Assembly (NCBI RefSeq): GCF_003574625.1
Contig: NZ_QNUJ01000008.1
Span: forward strand, 186,001-250,000
DNA length: 64,000 nucleotides
Source: Shinella zoogloeoides
Lineage (GTDB): Bacteria; Pseudomonadota; Alphaproteobacteria; Rhizobiales; Rhizobiaceae
Reading direction: 5' to 3'
The position numbers and the translations under genes were made by a program. The notes below the pieces were generated by a model. The model saw only the letters and a list, made by a program, of their open reading frames with translations, did no database searches and was not told the DNA's origin. Shown here one piece after another: positions 11,036 to 19,444 of this stretch (its first letter is position 1; each line of letters begins with the position of its first letter).

Positions 11036-12399
11036 GCACCATTGCTAGCGGAGTTTTGGGCATCGCGCAGGGCCAGGCGCCGGCCAAGGGCAAGGCCGCC
11101 GGTTCCTCCGAGAACGGTGATTTCGAAAAGACGATCGCCAGCCTCCATGCCAAGGACGGCGAGAGCGGCCACAAGGGTGGCCGCACCTCGATCTCCGGCC
11201 ATGGCGGGAAGGAAGGCGAGGCGATGAACGGCACGCGGACGCATGCCGCGCATGGCGACATCTCCGCGCTCGCCGATGCGCTTGAGAAGGCGGGCGCCAA
11301 GGCCGGCAAGGCTGGTGAGGGGAAGGCTTCGCACGCCGAGAGCACCGGCCGTACGGGCAGGAAAGGCCATGCCGAGACGGTCGAGGGTGTCGATGCCGAC
11401 GCGGAGAAGGTTGCCGTGACCGTCGCCGAAAGCGGCGGGGAGGCGGCAGCCGCGAAGACGGATGTCGGCAACCTCCTCGAACTGCTGAACGCGGCGAACA
11501 CCGCTTCCCACACGGCCGCGGGCCATGGCGCGGCGAAGGCCACCGCCACGGATGGCAACAAGGCGCAGGCCGGCGGCAAGGTCGCGGGCAAGGCGGACCT
11601 CGTGTCGGACCGTACGGGTTCGGCGGGGGAAGCCTCCGAGCTTGCCGGCGCCGAGGGCGGCGAGGTGCCGCAATCGGATACGGACAAGCTCTTCCGCCTG
11701 ATCCGCGCCGACGGCAAGGGCCGTGGCCTCGACATGAGCCTTTCCGGTGCCGGCGATCGCGCGACCTTCAAGGATGCCGATATCAATGCCGCGCGGGGCG
11801 AGACGGTGACGGTGGTCGATGCGCGCCGCTATATCGGCCTCGCGCAGACCGGCAACGCTGCCGCCGTGACGGGTGCGATCACGCAGGACCCCGAATGGGC
11901 GGCCTCGCTGAGCGCCACCGGCGGCCTTGCGCCTTCGGAAGCGGCGGCGACCGGCAAGGTCGTCAACACGCTGAAGATCCAGATGCATCCGATCGAGCTC
12001 GGCCTCGTGACGGCGACGCTGCGCCTCCATGGCGAGGAGCTCGTCGTCTCGCTGCAGGTGGAGACGGGCGAGGCCTATCGCCAGCTCCTCGACGACAAGG
12101 ACACGATCGTGCGGGCGCTGCGCGGCCAGGGCTTCGCCGTCGACCAGGTCAGCGTCCAGCTTGCGCCGGCCGACCGCGGCGCCGGCACGCAGCAGGGCGA
12201 CAGCCAGGGCCAGCAGGCGCAGCAGCAGCAATTCTCCAGCCAGCCGCAGGCCCGCGAAGGCGGCGGCGGCCGTGAGCACGGCGGCGAGCGCGCAGGCTCG
12301 TTCGGACAGGAAGGAACGTCTCATGAGGGCAACATCGCGGAAGCCGCTTCTGGCCTTGCTGGCGGGCAGTCTGTGCGCTCTGGCGGCGTCTATCTCTGA
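11032..12399 (+). CDS. fliK: Flagellar hook-length control protein FliK (MotD)
   Basis: Protein of 455 residues that sets hook length and switches export specificity; in Sinorhizobium it was first named MotD. The N-terminal two thirds are low complexity, rich in Gly, Ala, Lys and Glu, as expected for an exported ruler. The C-terminal core, about residues 300-390, matches the Flg_hook domain (LKIQMHPIELGLVTATLRLH, RALRGQGFAVDQVSVQLAP). The last 50 residues are Gln- and Gly-rich. The start is a TTG in a TTGA overlap with the motC stop, with GGGAGAAGG upstream. Its 3' end overlaps the next gene by 77 bases. Confidence 0.9.
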   Translation: MSTIASGVLGIAQGQAPAKGKAAGSSENGDFEKTIASLHAKDGESGHKGGRTSISGHGGKEGEAMNGTRTHAAHGDISALADALEKAGAKAGKAGEGKASHAESTGRTGRKGHAETVEGVDADAEKVAVTVAESGGEAAAAKTDVGNLLELLNAANTASHTAAGHGAAKATATDGNKAQAGGKVAGKADLVSDRTGSAGEASELAGAEGGEVPQSDTDKLFRLIRADGKGRGLDMSLSGAGDRATFKDADINAARGETVTVVDARRYIGLAQTGNAAAVTGAITQDPEWAASLSATGGLAPSEAAATGKVVNTLKIQMHPIELGLVTATLRLHGEELVVSLQVETGEAYRQLLDDKDTIVRALRGQGFAVDQVSVQLAPADRGAGTQQGDSQGQQAQQQQFSSQPQAREGGGGREHGGERAGSFGQEGTSHEGNIAEAASGLAGGQSVRSGGVYL

Positions 12400-12901
12400 C
12401 GCCGCCGCGTCGACGGGCTCCTGCGAACGGGAAATCCTCGCCGCCGCCGCCAAGTACGACATCCCGGCCGGCATCCTCTATTCCGTCGGTCTCACGGAGA
12501 CCGGGCGGAAGGGATCCCTCCAGCCCTTCGCCCTCAACATCGAGGGCAAGGCCTATTTCGGCGCGAGCCGGGAAGAGGCGCTGCGCACCTTCGAGGCGGC
12601 GCGCGCCCGCGGCGCCAGGCTGATCGACCTCGGCTGCATGCAGATCAACCACCACTTCCACGGCGAGCATTTCGCCTCGGCGGCGGAAATGTTTGACCCG
12701 CACAAGAACGTGGAATATGCAGCCGCCTTCCTGGCGCGTCTGCATGCCCGGCACGAGACCTGGACCATGGCCGTCGCGCGCTACCATGCCGGCCCGAACA
12801 ACGACCCCGCGCAGAAGCGTTATGTCTGCCGGGTGATCGCGAACCTGGTTGCAACCGGCTATGGAAGCTGGACACCGAATGCGAAAGCGTTCTGCCAGTA
12901 A
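12323..12901 (+). CDS. Lytic transglycosylase (SLT family), probable flagellar peptidoglycan hydrolase
   Basis: Secreted protein of 192 residues. A signal peptide (KPLLALLAGSLCALAASISD) leads into an SLT domain with the catalytic glutamate at Glu59 in SVGLTETG, DLGCMQINHHFH and YHAGPNN. The start at 12323 has AGGAAGG upstream and lies inside the 3' end of fliK in another frame, a 77-base overlap. FlgJ in this window lacks a muramidase domain, so a separate transglycosylase must open the wall for the rod; Rhodobacter SltF does this with a rod-only FlgJ. Enzyme class is clear; the flagellar role is inferred from position. Confidence 0.88.
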   Translation: MRATSRKPLLALLAGSLCALAASISDAAASTGSCEREILAAAAKYDIPAGILYSVGLTETGRKGSLQPFALNIEGKAYFGASREEALRTFEAARARGARLIDLGCMQINHHFHGEHFASAAEMFDPHKNVEYAAAFLARLHARHETWTMAVARYHAGPNNDPAQKRYVCRVIANLVATGYGSWTPNAKAFCQ

Positions 12902-12981
12902 TTCAATCAAAGATAGAAAATTCAGCCTGTGCCACAATGTGGCAGGAATGCGCCCTATTTTAGAACGACAAGGCTGGGCTG

Positions 12982-12996
12982 TTAACCTTTGTTAAC
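12982..12996 (+). promoter_or_regulatory. TTAA-repeat element upstream of rem
   Basis: TTAA, six bases (CCTTTG), TTAAC. It resembles the CtrA consensus but with a 6-base instead of a 7-base spacer. It lies about 175 bases before rem. Confidence 0.3.
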
Positions 12997-13065
12997 TTTT
13001 CCACGAAAAATTTGTGCCGCCCATGGGTGGAGCTACTAGATGTAGATCAAATCGGCACGCAATCC

Positions 13066-13080
13066 TTAATCAACTGTTAA
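13066..13080 (+). promoter_or_regulatory. CtrA-like element upstream of rem
   Basis: TTAA, seven bases (TCAACTG), TTAA, then A. It fits the CtrA spacing exactly and misses only the last C of TTAAC. It lies about 90 bases before the rem start, in a 270-base AT-rich intergenic stretch. Confidence 0.4.
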
Positions 13081-13171
13081 AATCTGCCAATTAGTTCCTC
13101 TAGTTGCCGGTGATTCGCCCGATTCGTACCACTGCCTGAACGAGGCACCACACTGATTCGGAGGCGGACGA

Positions 13172-13846
13172 ATGATCGTAGTGGTTGATGAGCGCGAGCT
13201 CGTTAAAGACGGCTATACTTCTCTTTTCGGGCGCGAGGGCGTGCCCTCGACGGGGTTCGACCCCCGCGAATTCGGCGAGTGGGTGAACACCGCCGCCGAT
13301 TCGGACATCGACGCGGTCGAGGCGTTCCTGATCGGCCAGGGCCAGCTCTCCATGGAGCTGCCGCGCGCGATCCGTGACCGGTCGCAGGCGCCGGTCATCG
13401 CGGTCAGCGATACGCCTTCCCTTGAAACCACGCTCGCCCTCTTCGACAGCGGCGTCGACGACGTGGTGCGCAAGCCGGTTCACCCCCGGGAAATCCTGGC
13501 CCGTGCGGCGGCCATCCGGCGTCGCCTGAAGGCGCTTGCCAATCATACCGACATCGGCCCGATCCGCGTCTTCTCGGACGGCCGCGACCCGGAAATCTCC
13601 GGCGATGTCTTCCCCCTGCCGCGCCGCGAGCGCCGCATTCTGGAATATTTGGTCGCCAATCGCGGCCGCCGGCTTTCCAAGACCCAGATCTTCAACGCGA
13701 TCTACGGGATATTCGACGAGGACGTCGAGGAGAACGTCGTCGAAAGCCATATCAGCAAGCTGCGCAAGAAGCTGCGCAAGAAGCTCGGTTTCGATCCGAT
13801 CGATTCCAAGCGCTTCCTTGGCTACTGCATCGACTGGCAGAGCTGA
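13172..13846 (+). CDS. rem: Transcriptional regulator of motility genes Rem
   Basis: OmpR-like regulator of 224 residues. The N-terminal receiver-like domain begins [19 protein letters not shown] and contains [18 protein letters not shown], but lacks a clear phospho-acceptor Asp pocket. The C-terminal winged helix ([35 protein letters not shown]) binds DNA. In Sinorhizobium meliloti, Rem is made in exponential growth under VisNR and activates flagellar promoters. Position between fliK and flgE and the length agree with that protein. An AT-rich upstream region with CtrA-like boxes suggests cell-cycle input. Confidence 0.93.
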   Translation: MIVVVDERELVKDGYTSLFGREGVPSTGFDPREFGEWVNTAADSDIDAVEAFLIGQGQLSMELPRAIRDRSQAPVIAVSDTPSLETTLALFDSGVDDVVRKPVHPREILARAAAIRRRLKALANHTDIGPIRVFSDGRDPEISGDVFPLPRRERRILEYLVANRGRRLSKTQIFNAIYGIFDEDVEENVVESHISKLRKKLRKKLGFDPIDSKRFLGYCIDWQS

Positions 13847-13945
13847 AACGAACCGCCGGCTGACGGGGAAGGCGGACCCCGGCAGCCAGCTTCACGCAAG
13901 GCCCGTCCCATAGGGTCGCGGTGACGAGATGAACGGGGAAACCAC

Positions 13946-15187
13946 ATGAGCCTCTACGGTACGATGAGAACGGGTGTTTCCGGCATGAACGCGCAGGCCA
14001 ATCGCCTGAGCACGGTTGCCGACAACATCGCCAACGCGAACACGACGGGCTACAAGAAAGCCTCGACCCAGTTCTCTTCCCTGATCCTGCCCACCACCGG
14101 CGGCGCCTACAATTCGGGCGGCGTGACCACGGACGTGCGCTATTCGATTTCCGCGCAGGGCACCTTCACCTACACGACCTCGGCGACGGACCTTGCCATC
14201 AACGGCAAGGGCTTCTTCATCGTCACCGGTTCGGACGGCGTGGAATACCTGACGCGCGCCGGCGCCTTCACCGTCATGGACGACGGCACGCTGCGCAATT
14301 CGGCCGGGTTCACCCTCATGGGCTACGAATATTCCTCGACCGAGGATCCGACCATCGTCATCAACGGCTTTGCCGGCCTCTCCGAGATCAATCTCGCTTC
14401 GGGCGATCTCAGCGTGAAGGCGTCGGAAAGCGGCTATCTCAACGTGAACCTGCCGGCGAACGAAGAGGACGGCTATTCCAAGGCCACCTCGCTCGTCGCC
14501 TATGACAGCCTCGGCAACACCCGCAAGCTCGACTTCACCTACACGAAAGTGGGCGTGACGGCGGGCCCGCCGCCGACGACGCAGTGGGATCTGCGCGTCA
14601 GCTACACCGATCCGGAAACCGGCACCGAAACGGAACTCCTCGCGCCGACGACGCTGACCTTCGGCTCGGACGGCAAGCTCCAGACGCCGGAAAGCATCAC
14701 CACGGACGCCATGACCATCGGCGGCGCGGAACTCAACGCCCTCGAGATCTCCATCGGCGGCAACGCCAAGGGCACGACGCAGCTTGCCGCTGCCTTCGCC
14801 GCCAGCGGCGACATCGACGGCATCGGCCCGAGCGGCGTTTCCGGCTACGAGATCAGCGACGACGGCATCGTCTATCTCAAGTACGAGAACGGCGACATGG
14901 CGCCGAAGTATCGTATCGCCATGGCGAACGTGCAGAGCCCGGACAATCTCAAGCCGCTTCCCGGCAACGTCTATTCGCAGAGCAGCGATTCGGGCGTCAT
15001 CGTCATGGGCTATGCCGGCAATGGCGGCTTCGGCACCATCCTTTCCGGCGCGCTGGAGGATTCCAACGTCGATATCGGTGAAGAGCTGACGGCCATGATC
15101 GAGTCGCAGCGAAACTACACGGCGAACTCCAAGGTCTTCCAGACCGGTTCGGAACTGATGGAAGTCCTCGTCAACCTCAAGAGATAA
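13946..15187 (+). CDS. flgE: Flagellar hook protein FlgE
   Basis: Hook subunit of 413 residues. The N-terminal rod/hook signature STVADNIANANTTGYKKAST and the C-terminal helix (LTAMIESQRNYTANSKVFQT) are present, with the hook-specific beta domains between (SYTDPETGTETELLAP). Start ATG has GGGGAAACC upstream. It follows rem by about 100 bases and leads a block of hook and hook-associated genes transcribed in the same direction. Confidence 0.96.
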   Translation: MSLYGTMRTGVSGMNAQANRLSTVADNIANANTTGYKKASTQFSSLILPTTGGAYNSGGVTTDVRYSISAQGTFTYTTSATDLAINGKGFFIVTGSDGVEYLTRAGAFTVMDDGTLRNSAGFTLMGYEYSSTEDPTIVINGFAGLSEINLASGDLSVKASESGYLNVNLPANEEDGYSKATSLVAYDSLGNTRKLDFTYTKVGVTAGPPPTTQWDLRVSYTDPETGTETELLAPTTLTFGSDGKLQTPESITTDAMTIGGAELNALEISIGGNAKGTTQLAAAFAASGDIDGIGPSGVSGYEISDDGIVYLKYENGDMAPKYRIAMANVQSPDNLKPLPGNVYSQSSDSGVIVMGYAGNGGFGTILSGALEDSNVDIGEELTAMIESQRNYTANSKVFQTGSELMEVLVNLKR

Positions 15188-15228
15188 GCCGGTCCGGCCC
15201 GCACGCGTTCGAGAATTAGGTAGATCCG

Positions 15229-16674
15229 ATGTCGCTTTCAGCAGCAATGAAGACTGCTCAGTCCAGTTTTTCCAACGTAGGCCTGCAATCGGCCGTCGTT
15301 TCGAAGAACATTGCCAATGCAAGCAACCCGGCCTACGCGCGGCGTGCGGCGGTTCTCGCCACGGCCGCCTCGGGCGCGACGGTGGTCGAGACCCAGCGTG
15401 CCCAGAACGAGGCGCTGCTCAAGCAGAACCTCCTCAGCATCTCCAAGACCGCCGGGCAGGACACGCTGCTCGCCGGTCTCACGCAGATGAAGACGATGCT
15501 CGGCGGCGAGGGTTACGAACTCGCCCCGTCCACCTATCTCGCGAAGCTGCGCGACAATCTCCAGGCCTTCGCCGACAAGCCGAACGAGGTCTCGCTCGCC
15601 GAGACCGTGGTGGCCGACGCGACCGACGTCGCCAATTCGCTGAACAGCACCTCCGCCGCGCTCCAGAAGCTGCGCGCCGAGGCGGATGCGGATATCGATA
15701 CGGCGGTGACGGAGCTCAACCGGCTCCTCAAGGAATTCAAGACCTATAACGACAAGGTCAAGCAGAGCACGGCCGCGGGCACGCAGGACAACGACGCGCT
15801 CGACCAGCGCGACAAGCTCCTGACGCAGATCTCCGAGATCGTCGGCGTCACCACCGTCACCCGCACCAACAACGACCTTGCGCTCTATACCAGCGACGGC
15901 ACGGTGCTGTTCGAGACGGTGCCGCGCACCGTGAGCTTCGAGGCGACCACCACCTATACGGCGGCCGTCGACGGCAACCAGATCCTGATCGACGGCGTGC
16001 CCGTCCAGGCGGGCGCCGGCGGCAACACCAGCGCGCAGGGTTCGCTCGCCGCGCTCCTCCAGCTTCGCGACCACGCCGCCCCGACCTTCCAGAAGCAGCT
16101 CGACGAGATGTCGCGCACGCTCGTCTCCATGTTCTCCGAGAATGTCGAGACTCCGCCCGGCTCCGGCACCTTCCTGCCGACGGACGGCCTCTTCACCTGG
16201 AGCGGCGTACCGACGGTCAATTCGCCGGGTCTTGCCGGCGTCATCAAGGTCAATCCGGCGGTGATCACCAGCCAGGGCGGCAATTCGATGCTGCTCAGGG
16301 ACGGCATCAACGAGACGTTCAACGTCGACAACAATGCGAGCTTCTCGGAGCTCCTGAACGGCTATGCCGCGGCTTTCGAGACGCCGCAGACCTACGACCC
16401 GGACGCGGCGATCGACACGACCGGCACGATCCTCGCCTTCTCGACCGGCTCGGTCGGCTGGCTGGAGCAGATCCGCAGCGCCGCGACCACGGCGAGCGAC
16501 GACAAGAACGCGCTGCTCGGCCGCACCCAGGACGCGCTGCAGAACGTGACGGCGGTCAGCCTCGACGAGGAACTGGCGCTGCTCCTCGATCTGGAGCAAT
16601 CCTACAAGGCGTCGGCGAAACTGGTTTCGGCGGTGGATGAGATGATCACCGCACTCCTCCAGGCGGCGGGCTAG
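15229..16674 (+). CDS. flgK: Flagellar hook-associated protein 1 FlgK
   Basis: First hook-filament junction protein, 481 residues. The N-terminus has QSAVVSKNIANASNPAYARR, the form of the rod/hook signature seen in FlgK, and the C-terminus has DEELALLLDLEQSYKASAKL. The middle is a helical D1 region followed by a Thr-rich insert. It lies 41 bases after flgE and 2 bases before flgL. Confidence 0.95.
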   Translation: MSLSAAMKTAQSSFSNVGLQSAVVSKNIANASNPAYARRAAVLATAASGATVVETQRAQNEALLKQNLLSISKTAGQDTLLAGLTQMKTMLGGEGYELAPSTYLAKLRDNLQAFADKPNEVSLAETVVADATDVANSLNSTSAALQKLRAEADADIDTAVTELNRLLKEFKTYNDKVKQSTAAGTQDNDALDQRDKLLTQISEIVGVTTVTRTNNDLALYTSDGTVLFETVPRTVSFEATTTYTAAVDGNQILIDGVPVQAGAGGNTSAQGSLAALLQLRDHAAPTFQKQLDEMSRTLVSMFSENVETPPGSGTFLPTDGLFTWSGVPTVNSPGLAGVIKVNPAVITSQGGNSMLLRDGINETFNVDNNASFSELLNGYAAAFETPQTYDPDAAIDTTGTILAFSTGSVGWLEQIRSAATTASDDKNALLGRTQDALQNVTAVSLDEELALLLDLEQSYKASAKLVSAVDEMITALLQAAG

Positions 16675-16676
16675 TC

Positions 16677-17729
16677 ATGAAGGCTTCTTTCGTTTCCAAC
16701 CTGTCCCTTCAGAACACCATGCGGCTCACCGTCGCGAAGGCTCAGAAGGAGATGCAGCAGCTCCAGGAAGAGACGGTCACCGGCCGCCACGCCGATGTCG
16801 GCACCGCGCTTGGCGCCAAGACGGCACGCACGCTCAACCTGCACCGCGACCTCCAGCGCATGGAATCGCTGAAGAGCACCAATGCGCTCACCACCCAGCG
16901 GCTCGCCGCCTCGCAGGAAGCCCTCGGCCAGATGTCGTCCGCGGCGAACGACGCGATGGAGGTGCTGATCGCGCTCTCCGGCATCACCTCGGCCGACCAG
17001 CTCGATCTCGCCAAGCAGAATATCGGCAACGCGCTGTCGACCTTCACGGCCGCCGCCAACACGTCCTTCAGCGGTGAATATCTCTTCGCCGGCATCAATT
17101 CGGACGTGATTCCGTTCAACGATTATTCGGAAGCGCCGCTCTCGGCCGCCAAGACGACGTTCGACAACGCCTTCTTCGCCCATTTCGGCATCACGCAGAC
17201 CGATCCGGCCGTCGCCAATATCGCCCCGGCGGACATGCAGGCCTTCATCGACGATCTCGAAACCAGCTTCATGGGTTCGGACTGGGAAGCGGACTGGTCG
17301 AACGCCTCGGACGAGAACATGCAGAGCCGCATCAGCGCGGCCGAGACCGTCCAGAGCTCGACCAATACCAATGCGACCGGCATGCGCTACATGGCGCTCG
17401 GCCTCGTTATCGGGCAGGAACTGCTGGCACTCGGCATTTCGGAGCAGACGCGCAAGACGGTCAGCGATTCGGCGATCGACTATATGGGTCGGGCGATCTC
17501 GGGCATCGACGGCGAGCGCTCCAAGCTCGGCATCTCCGAATCCCGCGTCACGCAGGCCAACACGTCGCTGGACGCCCAGATCACCATCCTGAACACCAGC
17601 ATCAAGGACATGGAGGGCATCGATACCTACGAGGCCGCGACGCGCGTGACCACGCTCGAGTCGCAGCTTTCGCTCGCCTACACGCTGACGTCGAGGATCC
17701 AGAATCTCAGTCTGCTGAACTACCTCTGA
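16677..17729 (+). CDS. flgL: Flagellar hook-associated protein 3 FlgL
   Basis: Second junction protein, 350 residues, flagellin-like at both ends: [20 protein letters not shown] at the N-terminus and [20 protein letters not shown] at the C-terminus. The ATG lies two bases after the flgK stop, so translation is coupled. Confidence 0.93.
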   Translation: MKASFVSNLSLQNTMRLTVAKAQKEMQQLQEETVTGRHADVGTALGAKTARTLNLHRDLQRMESLKSTNALTTQRLAASQEALGQMSSAANDAMEVLIALSGITSADQLDLAKQNIGNALSTFTAAANTSFSGEYLFAGINSDVIPFNDYSEAPLSAAKTTFDNAFFAHFGITQTDPAVANIAPADMQAFIDDLETSFMGSDWEADWSNASDENMQSRISAAETVQSSTNTNATGMRYMALGLVIGQELLALGISEQTRKTVSDSAIDYMGRAISGIDGERSKLGISESRVTQANTSLDAQITILNTSIKDMEGIDTYEAATRVTTLESQLSLAYTLTSRIQNLSLLNYL

Positions 17730-17767
17730 TGAACCAGAGGGTACGGACACACATGAAGGATGTCTGA

Positions 17768-18118
17768 ATGTACCAGTTTTCCTATGCCGAGATCATGGAG
17801 GAGGGCGTCGCCGTCTCGAAGGATCGGGAACGGCAGGTCCTCGAAAGGTCCATCGCGCTGTTGCAGGCCGCGGTGGCTGCCGGGGGCAGTTACGGCAAGG
17901 AGGCGGTGGAAGCCGTCTATTACACCCGTCGGGTCTGGATCCGCTTCATCGAGGATCTCGGAAATCCCGAAAACCAGCTCGAGGACGAGATCAGGGCCAA
18001 TCTCATCTCGATCGCCATCTGGATTCTCAAGGAGATCGAAAGGATACGCAAACGCGAATCCACGAACTTCCAGGGCATCATCGACATTACCACCATCATC
18101 AAGGATGGCATCAAATGA
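17768..18118 (+). CDS. flaF: Flagellar biosynthesis regulator FlaF
   Basis: Small cytosolic protein of 116 residues matching the alphaproteobacterial FlaF family ([34 protein letters not shown]). FlaF and FlbT act in opposite directions on flagellin synthesis after transcription; in Caulobacter FlaF is needed for flagellin translation and FlbT lowers it. The gene overlaps flbT by ATGA. It is directly relevant to the conserved flagellin leader hairpins at 778, 1911 and 6484. Confidence 0.93.
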   Translation: MYQFSYAEIMEEGVAVSKDRERQVLERSIALLQAAVAAGGSYGKEAVEAVYYTRRVWIRFIEDLGNPENQLEDEIRANLISIAIWILKEIERIRKRESTNFQGIIDITTIIKDGIK

Positions 18119-18561
18119 AAAGTACGCTGCGTATATCGCTGAAATCCGGTGAGCGCATTTTCGTCAACGGCGCAGTTCTGAGGGTCGACCGCAAGGTCGC
18201 CGTCGAATTCCTCAACGACGTGACCTTCCTTCTGGAAAACCACGTCCTGCAGCCGGAACAGGCCACGACGCCGCTCCGCCAGCTCTATTTCATCGCGCAG
18301 ATGGCGCTGATCAACCCGGAAGGCGCCGAGCAGTCGATCGCCATGTTCCGCAAGTCGGTCATCATGCTGCTCTCCTGCTTCAAGAACGAGGAAGTGCTGG
18401 CCGAGCTGAAGCGCGTCGACGCGCTCGTCACGCAGGGCCGCGCCTTCGAGGCCCTGAAGGCCATCCGCGCCCTCTACCCGATCGAAGACCGCATCCTCAA
18501 CAACCACGAGATGGCTCCGGCCACCATCGAACAGATCCGCAGGGAGATCGCACCATGGTAG
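18115..18561 (+). CDS. flbT: Flagellin mRNA regulator FlbT
   Basis: Protein of 148 residues of the FlbT family ([55 protein letters not shown]). In Caulobacter, FlbT destabilises flagellin mRNA through its 5' untranslated region, linking filament synthesis to hook completion. The start overlaps flaF and the end overlaps flgD (ATGGTAG), so the three are one translational unit. Confidence 0.94.
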   Translation: MKSTLRISLKSGERIFVNGAVLRVDRKVAVEFLNDVTFLLENHVLQPEQATTPLRQLYFIAQMALINPEGAEQSIAMFRKSVIMLLSCFKNEEVLAELKRVDALVTQGRAFEALKAIRALYPIEDRILNNHEMAPATIEQIRREIAPW

Positions 18562-18971
18562 ACGCAGTCGGCACCGCGACCTCTTCCGGCTACATTCCCG
18601 GCGTCACCGGCGCGGAATCCGGCGGCGACTCCAAGACCGCGACGCTGAACTACGAGAGCTTCCTCAAGCTCCTCGTGGCGCAGATGAAGAACCAGGATCC
18701 GACCGAGCCGATGGACGCCACCCAGCAGATGGCGCAGCTTGCGACCTTCTCGCAGGTCGAGCAGACCATCAAGACGAACAAGAACCTGGAAAGCCTGCTT
18801 CAGCGCACCTCGCTGCAGGAGGCGAACTCCGTCATCGGCCGCACGGTCACCAGCGACGACGGCAAGGTTTCTGGCGTCGTCAAGGAAGTCACGCTATATA
18901 ATGACGGTATCGTAGCAACGCTTGAGTCGGGTGAGAAGATCATCGTCGGCCCCGGCGTAACCGTGAAGTGA
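18555..18971 (+). CDS. flgD: Flagellar hook capping/scaffold protein FlgD
   Basis: Hook cap protein of 138 residues, the short form usual in Rhizobiaceae. The conserved core is [20 protein letters not shown] followed by [18 protein letters not shown]. The C-terminal immunoglobulin-like domain of long FlgD proteins is reduced to about 50 residues. It overlaps the flbT end by 7 bases. Confidence 0.93.
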   Translation: MVDAVGTATSSGYIPGVTGAESGGDSKTATLNYESFLKLLVAQMKNQDPTEPMDATQQMAQLATFSQVEQTIKTNKNLESLLQRTSLQEANSVIGRTVTSDDGKVSGVVKEVTLYNDGIVATLESGEKIIVGPGVTVK

Positions 18972-18980
18972 CCCTATCCC

Positions 18981-19247
18981 GTGAATGAGGCAGACGCCCT
19001 CGACATAGCGCAGGCAGCCATCTGGACTGTCATCGTGTCCTCCGGACCGGCCGTGCTCGCGGCCATGGTCGTGGGCGTCGTCATCGCCTTCATCCAGGCG
19101 CTGACGCAGGTGCAGGAAATGACCCTCACCTTCGTCCCGAAGATCCTCGCGATCTTCGTCACCATCGCCATTTCCGCGCCCTTCATCGGCGCCCAGATCT
19201 CCATCTTCACCGACCTCGTCTTCTCGCGAATACAAAGCGGGTTCTGA
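18981..19247 (+). CDS. fliQ: Flagellar export gate protein FliQ
   Basis: Membrane protein of 88 residues with two hydrophobic helices, around AAIWTVIVSSGPAVLAAMV and ILAIFVTIAISAPFIGA, and the signature ALTQVQEMTLTFVPK. The start is GTG at 18981; an ATG four bases later is out of frame. No good ribosome-binding site is visible, so translation may depend on the flgD stop 10 bases upstream. In Sinorhizobium, flhA and fliR follow directly; here about 14 kb of sugar-modification genes intervene. Confidence 0.93.
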   Translation: MNEADALDIAQAAIWTVIVSSGPAVLAAMVVGVVIAFIQALTQVQEMTLTFVPKILAIFVTIAISAPFIGAQISIFTDLVFSRIQSGF

Positions 19248-19444
19248 CGCTTTTCCGCATTCTGCTTTCCGGCATGTCCGACGCGCCGTCGCCACGGCGC
19301 GAAGGTGCTGCGCGCCTGGCTGCCCCCGGTCTTCGGCGCCTCACGTTCCGAGCAAGCTTCAAGTGCGATGACCGGAAATATCCAGATCGTCAGGAATTGA
19401 ATCGCCATCGTTCACGGCTCGATTCAATCTTCAGGGAGTGCCGA

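Noticed and set aside
19274-19444. Longer N-terminus for the second GT41-like protein
   Set aside because: The extension is Arg/Pro-rich and unlike the family, whereas the ATG at 19445 has GGGAG at good spacing.
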